DNA of 11,048 nt, taken from the NCBI GenBank assembly GCA_016209725.1, contig JACQVO010000233.1, positions 1 to 11,048 on the forward strand, in the 5' to 3' direction. The notes under the pieces were generated by a model. The model was not told the origin of the DNA. It saw only the letters and a list, made by a program, of their open reading frames with translations, and did not search any database. The DNA comes from Candidatus Methylomirabilota bacterium. GTDB taxonomy: Bacteria; Methylomirabilota; Methylomirabilia; Methylomirabilales; 2-02-FULL-66-22. Shown one piece after another: positions 5,524-11,048 of this stretch. Position 1 is the first letter of the stretch. Every line of letters begins with the position of its first letter. The position numbers were made by a program, and so were the translations under genes.

Positions 5524-6852
5524 GTGTCGGCAACAGGTGAACTGGTCTCATTCGTCCGCCGGCTGGACCCCGCCGGTCTGTCCGACCAGGTGTTGCACCA
5601 GGCCAGCCGATGTGTGCTGGACGTCGTGGGCGTTGCCATCGCCGGTACCCGCACCCCCATGACCCAGATCAGTGCCCGCTTTGCCTCCGAGCAGTTCGGC
5701 GCCGGCAAGGCCACGGTCATCGGGTCCCGCCGTCCGCTGAGCGTCGCCGGCGCCGCGTGGGTCAACGGCAATGCCGCCAGCGCGCTGGACCTGGATGACG
5801 GCCACCGCCTAGCGATGGGACACCCCGGCGCCGTCGTCATCCCGGCCGCCCTGGGCATCGCCGAGGTGACGGGTGTCCGCGGGCGGGAGTTCCTGGCGGC
5901 CATCGTGGCCGGGTATGAGGTCGCGGTTCGGGCCAGCGTCGCCCGCGTTCCCTGGTACAAGGACCGCATGTATTCCAGCGGCATCTGGGGCATCTTCGGC
6001 GCCGCCGCCGCCGCCGGCAAATTGTTGGGATTCGACGAGGCCTCTCTGCAATCCGCCATCGGCAACGCCGCCTCCCACGGTCCCTTCCCCCCGGGCGGCT
6101 TGCAGGCGAACTACAGCATGGTCAAGGAGGTCATCGGGTGGGCCGGCATGACGGGGTGCGCGGCGGCGCTCTTGGCGCAGCAGGGTTTCATCGGCCCGGA
6201 GGACGTGATGGACTACTCCGGCCGCTGGAATCCCGCCCAACTCGTGGAAGGGCTGGGCGACCCGGACCGATATGCCATCCTCGACACCTACTTCAAGCCG
6301 TACGCCGTCTGCCGGTGGGCGCATTCCTCGGTTGACGCCGTGTTGGAGCTGGCGGGGCGACACGGGCTAGGACCCGAGGAGATCGAGAAGATCCTGGTCG
6401 AGACCTTCTACGAGGTCACCCGCTTGGTCAACTACGCCCCCCGGAACGCCATCGCCGCACAGTTCAGCATCCCCTTCGCCCTGGCGGTGGCCCTGCGGCA
6501 CGGGAGGATCGAGCCCGAGGACGTGAGCGAGGAGAACCTGCTGAGGCCCGAGATCCTGGACCTGGCCCGGAAGGTCGAGGTCTTCGTGGACCCGGAGATC
6601 AACAGCCAGTTCCCCGCCAAGACGATCGCCCGGGTGGCGATGCAGACAACCCGCGGGCGTTTCCAGACGACGGTCGAGTACCCTCGCGGCAATCCCGAGA
6701 ACCCGCTGAGCGATGAGGAACTGGCGGCCAAGTTCCGCTCGTTGACGGCCAAGATCGTGGGCGACCGGGCCTCCGAGAAGCTCCAGGCCGCCATCCTCGG
6801 CCTGCCACGGGCGCGAGACGTCACCTCGCTCACGCAACTGCTGGCGTTCTAG
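5524..6852 (+). CDS. MmgE/PrpD family protein
   Basis: This 442-residue protein matches the usual family length of about 450. The family includes 2-methylcitrate dehydratase (PrpD), cis-aconitate decarboxylase (IRG1) and iminodisuccinate epimerase, so it acts on small polycarboxylic acids. Seen: NGNAASALDLDDGHRLAMGH (residues 81-100) then PGAVVIPAAL, the family's most conserved stretch with its Asp/His active-site residues, and YFKPYAVCRWAHSSVDA (256-272), a second conserved active-site segment. An Ala-rich IFGAAAAAGKLLG helix lies near residue 160. Start: GTG with GAGGGAA a few bases upstream; the first in-frame ATG would cut off the N-terminal helix. It sits 15 bases after the permease gene and 13 before the dehydrogenase gene, so it is very likely co-transcribed. 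In this context it may process a carboxylic acid released from the imported compound; the exact reaction is not deducible. Confidence 0.9.
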   Translation: MSATGELVSFVRRLDPAGLSDQVLHQASRCVLDVVGVAIAGTRTPMTQISARFASEQFGAGKATVIGSRRPLSVAGAAWVNGNAASALDLDDGHRLAMGHPGAVVIPAALGIAEVTGVRGREFLAAIVAGYEVAVRASVARVPWYKDRMYSSGIWGIFGAAAAAGKLLGFDEASLQSAIGNAASHGPFPPGGLQANYSMVKEVIGWAGMTGCAAALLAQQGFIGPEDVMDYSGRWNPAQLVEGLGDPDRYAILDTYFKPYAVCRWAHSSVDAVLELAGRHGLGPEEIEKILVETFYEVTRLVNYAPRNAIAAQFSIPFALAVALRHGRIEPEDVSEENLLRPEILDLARKVEVFVDPEINSQFPAKTIARVAMQTTRGRFQTTVEYPRGNPENPLSDEELAAKFRSLTAKIVGDRASEKLQAAILGLPRARDVTSLTQLLAF

Positions 6853-6865
6853 AGGAGAGGGAACC

Positions 6866-8035
6866 GTGAAAATCCTGGTCCTCGGCACAGGCCTGCAGGG
6901 GCGGGCCACCCTGCACGATTTGGCCCGCAGCCCGAGGGTGTCTCACGTCATTGCCGCCGACGCCGATCTGGCCGGCCTGACTCGCACTCTCGACCGCCTG
7001 AAGGCGCCGAAGATCGAGCCGGTCGAGTTGGACGCCCGCCACCACGACCGGGTCGCCGCGCTCATGCGGAAGGTGCAGGCAGTCATCGTCTTGCTTCCGG
7101 TCTCATTCCACGTGCCCATCACTCGGCTGGCCGTCGCCAATGGCATTCATCTGGTCAACTCCTCCTATGTCCCCCCCGAGTTCCACGAGATCGGACGGGA
7201 CGCGGCCGCCCGCGGTCTGGCGATTCTTCCGGAGTTCGGATTCGACCCGGGGATTGATCTCGTCCTGGCCGGGCAAGCGGTGAAAGAGCTGGACGAGGTC
7301 CACGAATTCTATTCCTACGGCGCCGGCTTCCCGGAGCCCAGGGCCGCCGCCGGCCCTCTGCGCTACAAGATCTCCTGGACGTTCGAGGGCGTGCTGAAAT
7401 CGTACGTGCGGAACGCCCAAGTCATCCGCGAGGGCAAGACGGTGGCGATTCCCGGACGGGAAATTTTCGCCCCATCCAACATCCATACGGTCACCATGGA
7501 CGGCTACGGAACCCTGGAGGCGTATCCGAACGGGGATGTGGCCCACTACCTCGACGCCATGGGCGTGGCGGCCACGATCAAGAACGCGGGGCGCTTCGCC
7601 ATGCGGTGGCCCGGCCATTGCGCCTTCTGGTATGCCCTGGCCCAGTTGGGCTTCCTGGAGCAGGCGTCGCTCCCGGTCGGGAGTGCCACGGTCTCGCCGA
7701 GAGATTTCGTCCGAAGTCTCCTAGAACCCCAGCTTCAGTATGCGGACGACGAGCGGGACGTGGCAGTGATCCGGCTGGACGTGCGCGGCACCAAGAGCGG
7801 CAGGAAGCGGCGCCTCCTCTACCACGTGGTGGATCTTCGCGACTTGGAGAGTGGTCTCTTGGCCATGAACCGCACGGTGGGGTACACCGCCAGCATCGGG
7901 GCCCAGATGATCCTGCGGGGGGACATCCAGAAGCGAGGACTCCTCTCGCCTCTCACCGACATCCCAACCGACCTCTTTTTCACGGAGCTGCGCGAGCGCG
8001 GCATCACCGTGCGGCGCGCGGAAGGAGACTGGTAG
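6866..8035 (+). CDS. Saccharopine dehydrogenase-family (lysine 6-dehydrogenase-like) NAD(P) enzyme
   Basis: This 389-residue protein has an N-terminal Rossmann fold: MKILVLGTGLQGR with the GxGxxG motif at residues 7-12, then an acidic end to strand 2 (AADADL). The stretch VNSSYVPPEFHEIGRDAAA (97-115) followed by LPEFGFDPGIDLVLAG (121-136) is the hallmark linker of the saccharopine dehydrogenase family into the catalytic domain. The length is close to L-lysine 6-dehydrogenase (about 385) and to other short family members rather than to the fungal bifunctional forms. The family performs NAD(P)-dependent oxidation or reduction at a C-N bond of amino acids or their N-carboxyalkyl conjugates. Start: GTG after GAGGAGAGGGA. 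It is followed after 3 bases by a second, unrelated type of opine dehydrogenase, which strengthens an amine/imine redox role. Substrate unknown. Confidence 0.85.
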   Translation: MKILVLGTGLQGRATLHDLARSPRVSHVIAADADLAGLTRTLDRLKAPKIEPVELDARHHDRVAALMRKVQAVIVLLPVSFHVPITRLAVANGIHLVNSSYVPPEFHEIGRDAAARGLAILPEFGFDPGIDLVLAGQAVKELDEVHEFYSYGAGFPEPRAAAGPLRYKISWTFEGVLKSYVRNAQVIREGKTVAIPGREIFAPSNIHTVTMDGYGTLEAYPNGDVAHYLDAMGVAATIKNAGRFAMRWPGHCAFWYALAQLGFLEQASLPVGSATVSPRDFVRSLLEPQLQYADDERDVAVIRLDVRGTKSGRKRRLLYHVVDLRDLESGLLAMNRTVGYTASIGAQMILRGDIQKRGLLSPLTDIPTDLFFTELRERGITVRRAEGDW

Positions 8036-8038
8036 ATC

Positions 8039-9235
8039 ATGGGCAAGCACGTGGCAGTCATCGGTGCAGGGAATGGCGGAACCGCCATCGCCGGGGATCT
8101 CACCCTGGCAGGGCACGAGTGCCGACTGTTCGAATTCACGGAGTGGGCCGGCAACGTGGACGCGGTGAACGCGCAGGGCGGCATCAAGGTCACCGGCGTG
8201 GCGCGCACCGGCTTTGCCAAGGTGGCGCTGGCCACCACCGACCTGAAGGCCGCCCTGGATGCGGCCGAGCTGGTCATGGTGGCCACCCAGGCCGTGACCC
8301 ATACGCGGGTGGCCCAAGCCACGGCGCCCCTGGTTCGCCCCGGCCAGGTGATGATCCTCTGGCCCGGGTCGGGCGGCACGTTGGAGTTCCGCCGGATCTT
8401 CGACGAGCTGGGGGTGAAGACCGACGTCATCCTGGGTGAGGCGGCGACGCTTCCCTACTGCTGCCGACGCCTGGAGGGCCCCGGGACCGTCAACATCCAC
8501 CGCATCGACGGCCCCCGCAACCAGGTGGCCGCGCTGCCGGCCTCGCGCACGCCCGAACTGATGGCCGCACTGACGGGCGTCTACGACACGGTCGTCCCGG
8601 CGCAGAGCGTCCTGGAGCCGGCCTTGTACAACCCCAATATTATCGTCCACCCGGCCGGCGCCCTGTTCAACATGGGCCGCATCGAGCACAGCCAGGGCGA
8701 ATTCTGGATGTACAAGGAAGGGATCACCCCTTCGGTCAAGAAGATCATCAACGGCATGGATCGAGAGCGCCAGGCGATCATGGCCGCCCTGGGCTACACG
8801 CCGATGACGTACGAGCAGGTCTTCACCGACCTCTTCAACGTCAGCGTCGCCGAGTTCGCCGTGGCCTCCAGCCAGGGGCCGTTCTCCATGCAGGATCGCT
8901 ACGTGACGGAGGACGTCCCCATGGGGGTCACGCTGACGGCCTCGCTGGGTCGGACACTTGGCGTGCCCACGCCCACGTACGACGCCATCATCCACATCGC
9001 TTCGCTGGTGAACGAGACGGAGTACTACACAATCGGCCGCAACCTGGCGAACCTGAGTCTGGACGGCCTGTCGTCAGAGCAGCTCAATGCATATGTCATG
9101 ACCGGCAGGCGACCGAGGGCTGCCCGGGCATCTGCCATGCGGCGGGTCGCCGGCAAGCGGAAGGCCGCCAGGACGACCAGGCATTCCAGGGCGGCGGGCG
9201 CGCGTTCCAGGGCAACCAAGAGGGGGCGGAAGTAG
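8039..9235 (+). CDS. Octopine/nopaline dehydrogenase-family protein with basic C-terminal tail
   Basis: This 398-residue protein starts HVAVIGAGNGGTAIAGDLTL, a Rossmann motif GxGxxG at residues 9-14. The catalytic C-terminal domain is clear: EPALYNPNIIVHPAGALFN (193-211) carries the conserved active-site His (His204), and RYVTEDVPMGVTLTASLG (287-304) is the second family signature. Family role: reversible NAD(P)H-dependent coupling of an amino acid and a 2-oxo acid to an opine; many bacterial members likely work in the oxidative direction. The domain ends near residue 356. Then comes a 42-residue tail (357-398) with 18 Arg/Lys, many Ala and no acidic residues, ending ATKRGRK, which the family normally lacks. 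The ribosome site GGAAGGAG lies in the end of the previous gene, and the start is 3 bases after its stop, so translation is probably coupled. Confidence 0.9.
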   Translation: MGKHVAVIGAGNGGTAIAGDLTLAGHECRLFEFTEWAGNVDAVNAQGGIKVTGVARTGFAKVALATTDLKAALDAAELVMVATQAVTHTRVAQATAPLVRPGQVMILWPGSGGTLEFRRIFDELGVKTDVILGEAATLPYCCRRLEGPGTVNIHRIDGPRNQVAALPASRTPELMAALTGVYDTVVPAQSVLEPALYNPNIIVHPAGALFNMGRIEHSQGEFWMYKEGITPSVKKIINGMDRERQAIMAALGYTPMTYEQVFTDLFNVSVAEFAVASSQGPFSMQDRYVTEDVPMGVTLTASLGRTLGVPTPTYDAIIHIASLVNETEYYTIGRNLANLSLDGLSSEQLNAYVMTGRRPRAARASAMRRVAGKRKAARTTRHSRAAGARSRATKRGRK

Positions 9236-9241
9236 GCCATC

Positions 9242-9529
9242 ATGACGCGGATCGGAACGCCACCCGAGGTCGAGCGCGGCCAAGCCATCACGATCAGGGT
9301 GGACGGCCTCCCGCTGCCCGCCCATCTGGGTGAGACGCTCGCAGGAGCCATGCTGGCGTCTGGACGGCGCGCCTGGCGCCACACGCGTCATGGCCATGCA
9401 CGGGGCCTGTTCTGCGGCATCGGCCTTTGCTTCGATTGCCTGGTGACGGTGAACGGCACGCCGAATGTCCGCGCATGCCTGACGCCCGTGGCGGCGGGGA
9501 TGATTGTGGAGACGGAGAGGAAACCTTAG
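9242..9529 (+). CDS. Small [2Fe-2S] protein, HcnA / opine-oxidase small-subunit type
   Basis: The 95-residue protein is a compact plant-type ferredoxin-like domain. RVDGLPLPAHLGETLAGAML (19-38) forms the typical beta-grasp start. The cluster ligands are Cys58, Cys63, Cys66 and Cys79 (C-x4-C-x2-C-x12-C), within RGLFCGIGLCFDCLVTVNG and RACLTPV. This matches the small subunits of hydrogen cyanide synthase (HcnA), D-hydroxyproline dehydrogenase and octopine/nopaline oxidases, which shuttle electrons for partner flavoproteins. The matching alpha flavoprotein gene lies downstream beyond a 239-base repeat-filled spacer, while the gene starts just 6 bases after the opine dehydrogenase stop. It lacks its own strong ribosome site and may depend on coupling to the previous gene. 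Confidence 0.9.
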   Translation: MTRIGTPPEVERGQAITIRVDGLPLPAHLGETLAGAMLASGRRAWRHTRHGHARGLFCGIGLCFDCLVTVNGTPNVRACLTPVAAGMIVETERKP

Positions 9530-9567
9530 TCCTGCATTTTGCAAATACAATGACACGCATTTCATCT

Positions 9568-9667
9568 CCCTCTCCCTGGATGGGAGAGGGCAGGGGTGAG
9601 GGTGCGGGGAGGGCGGGCACTCCGGAGACCCCCTCACCCTGCCCCTCTCCCACGCAGGGGAGAGGGG
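9568..9667. repeat. Twin-hairpin dispersed repeat in the oxidase subunit spacer
   Basis: Two perfect hairpins lie side by side. CCCTCTCCC (9568-9576) pairs with GGGAGAGGG (9582-9590) over a 5-base loop. CCCCTCTCCC (9642-9651) pairs with GGGAGAGGGG (9658-9667) over a 6-base loop. The inner arms are also near-inverse copies of each other: 9582-9602 (GGGAGAGGGCAGGGGTGAGGG) against 9631-9651, differing only by one G shifted between two runs. The CTCTCCC...GGGTGAGGG pattern is a common scattered repeat in GC-rich bacterial genomes. There is no U-tract, so it is not a standard terminator. The rest of the 239-base gap (9530-9768) holds nothing else clear beyond a weak TTGATT/TAACAT promoter-like pair at 9700-9726. 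Confidence 0.75.
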
Positions 9668-9768
9668 TTCGGAGGGGTGACCGGGGACAACACGCGATCT
9701 TGATTCAGAAACGGAGCACTTAACATGGTGGCTTCGGGGGCGCCGCCGCCTGTCATTCATCTCTCAGG

Positions 9769-11048
9769 ATGATCGATAGACCAATGGAAAAACATGTGGA
9801 AGTAGCCGTTGTCGGGGCGGGACCCGCTGGGCTCGGCGCCGCGCTGGCGGCGGCCCGGGCCGGAGCACAGGTCACACTGATCGACGGAGGCCTGCTCCCC
9901 GGCGGCCAGTATTTCCGGCAGGCGGCGGCAGAGTTTCGCGTCCGCGACCCCTCGCGTCACCAACGGGAGGGCCAGGCGCTCTGGGAAAAAGTGGTCGCCG
10001 CGGGCGTCCGCTTTCTCCCCGAGACCGTGGTCTGGGGCGCCTTCGAGGGAAACCTCTTGGCGCTGCACGGGCCTCAGGCGCCCTCCGCCCTGCAAGCCCA
10101 AGCCATCATCCTGGCCACAGGCACGTACGACCGTCCGGTCGCGTTTCCGGGCTGGACCCTGCCCGGCGTGATGACCGCAGGCGCTGCCCAGGCCTTGCTG
10201 AAGCACCAGCGCATCCTGCCGGGCAAGCGCATTCTTCTTGCCGGAACGGGACCGCTGCAGGTCGTCCTGGCGGCGGAGCTGGTCCGCGCCGGTGCCGAGG
10301 TCGTGGCGGTGCTGGAAGGGGCCTGGCTCTTTCCTGAGAGCCTCCGCTATATCGGGGCGCTGCGGGGTCAGTGGCGGCGGATGGCCGAGGGGCTGAGTAG
10401 CCGGCTGACCCTCTCACGTCGAGGCGTGCCCTTCCGACCCGGCTGGGGCATCCTGGCAGCCCACGGCAGGGGCCAGGTAGAATCTGCAACCGTCGCTGGC
10501 CTGGACCGCGACTGGCGGCCCATCGCGGGCAGCGAAGAAAGGCTGCCCTGCGACGCGCTCTGCCTGGGCTACGGCTTCATTCCGTCGAACACCCTGTCTC
10601 GCCTGCTGGGCGCAAAGCAGGAGTGGCGCCCCGATCTGGGCGGCGAGGTTCCGGTCCGCGACCGGCACATGCAGACGAGTGTGCTCGGGGTCTTTGCCGT
10701 GGGAGACGGGGCCGGCGTCGGCGGGGGGCCGTTGGCCCTGGTGGAAGGAGCGATCGCCGGGATCACGGCGGCGACCCGAACCGGGCATGGGGCGGACAGG
10801 GCCGAGAGGGCGATTCAACGGCTTTCTCCGTCGCTGGCTCGCGAGCGGCGATTCCAGCGGATGTACGCCGCCCTGTTTACGCCCGGGCCAGGCCTGTACG
10901 AGTGGAGCCGGGACGACACCATCCTCTGTCGCTGCGAGGAGGTCACCCAGACGGATGTGCGCCGGGCGGTTGCGCTCGGGGCGGATTCGGCGGACGAGGT
11001 CAAGGCGATCACCCGATGCGGGATGGGGGATTGCCAGGGACGCGTGTG
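9769..11048 (+). CDS. FAD-dependent oxidoreductase, HcnB / opine-oxidase alpha type (cut by window end)
   Basis: The frame is open from ATG 9769 to the window end (426 codons, no stop yet); ATG 9784 is an alternative start five codons later. Seen: FAD-binding VAVVGAGPAGLGAAL (residues 12-26), LIDGGLLPGGQYFRQ (37-51), LATGTYDRPVAFPGWTLPGV (115-134), a second Rossmann motif LLAGTGPLQVVLAAELV (156-172), and GVFAVGDGAGVGGG (307-320) closing the FAD site. A C-terminal BFD-like iron-sulfur domain has CRCEEVT (387-393) and RCGMGDCQGR (416-425), giving ligands Cys387, Cys389, Cys417 and Cys422. This architecture is that of HcnB, the alpha subunit of D-hydroxyproline dehydrogenase, and octopine/nopaline oxidase subunit A, which oxidise a C-N bond and pass electrons to the respiratory chain. 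It pairs with the upstream [2Fe-2S] protein; a DadA-like beta subunit is expected just downstream. No strong ribosome site precedes it. Confidence 0.9.
   Translation, partial: MIDRPMEKHVEVAVVGAGPAGLGAALAAARAGAQVTLIDGGLLPGGQYFRQAAAEFRVRDPSRHQREGQALWEKVVAAGVRFLPETVVWGAFEGNLLALHGPQAPSALQAQAIILATGTYDRPVAFPGWTLPGVMTAGAAQALLKHQRILPGKRILLAGTGPLQVVLAAELVRAGAEVVAVLEGAWLFPESLRYIGALRGQWRRMAEGLSSRLTLSRRGVPFRPGWGILAAHGRGQVESATVAGLDRDWRPIAGSEERLPCDALCLGYGFIPSNTLSRLLGAKQEWRPDLGGEVPVRDRHMQTSVLGVFAVGDGAGVGGGPLALVEGAIAGITAATRTGHGADRAERAIQRLSPSLARERRFQRMYAALFTPGPGLYEWSRDDTILCRCEEVTQTDVRRAVALGADSADEVKAITRCGMGDCQGRV

Noticed and set aside
1683..9235. The operon considered as an opine-metallophore (staphylopine/pseudopaline) biosynthesis and uptake locus, because it has an opine dehydrogenase and a nickel/peptide-type ABC importer.
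   Set aside because: There is no nicotianamine-synthase-like (CntL) gene, no exporter, and no TonB receptor; instead oxidase subunits and an MmgE/PrpD gene are present, which fits catabolism better.
9568..9667. The twin hairpins considered as a Rho-independent terminator pair.
   Set aside because: No U-tract follows either hairpin on either strand, and the layout matches a scattered repeat rather than a terminator.
9427..9723. A 98-codon frame overlapping the end of the [2Fe-2S] gene and the repeat spacer.
   Set aside because: It is a frame-shifted shadow of the [2Fe-2S] gene followed by translation of the hairpin repeat, with no domain.

Overview
The window is GC-rich bacterial DNA with tightly packed, mostly co-oriented genes and several families of dispersed intergenic palindromes. 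It looks like a piece of an uncultivated, metagenome-type genome. The gene styles and repeats remind me of Rokubacteria, NC10 or deltaproteobacterium-like genomes, but no phylogenetic marker is present, so that placement is a weak inference.

Left part (1-1682). The 5' end of a histidine/aromatic amino acid ammonia-lyase gene runs leftward off the edge, with a plausible promoter. It is followed by a gap holding a tRNA-like 3' fragment, then a complete RimJ/RimL-type GNAT acetyltransferase gene. After that comes a 410-base gap with a decayed start of a thiol-peroxidase-like gene and a candidate promoter for what follows.

Main part (1683-11048). One long rightward gene series encodes: a periplasmic family-5 substrate-binding protein; two DppB/DppC-type permeases; an MmgE/PrpD-family protein; a saccharopine-dehydrogenase/lysine-6-dehydrogenase-like enzyme; an octopine/nopaline dehydrogenase-family enzyme with an odd basic tail; a small HcnA-like [2Fe-2S] protein; and an HcnB/opine-oxidase-alpha-like flavoprotein with a BFD-like iron-sulfur domain, cut by the window end. 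The coding genes from permease 2 to the [2Fe-2S] protein are 3-15 bases apart and look like one operon. Repeat-filled gaps separate the two permeases (343 bases) and the [2Fe-2S] and flavoprotein genes (239 bases). A strong intercistronic hairpin lies between the binding protein and permease 1.

How they may work together. The content suggests uptake of a small peptide-like or opine-like compound (an N-carboxyalkyl amino acid or similar), followed by oxidative cleavage by a flavin/iron-sulfur oxidase and NAD(P)-dependent imine or amine redox steps. The MmgE/PrpD protein would handle a released carboxylic acid. The substrate cannot be read from the sequence. The transporter ATPases and the usual flavoprotein beta subunit are not in the window. 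No regulator gene, CRISPR array, phage or transposase gene was seen.
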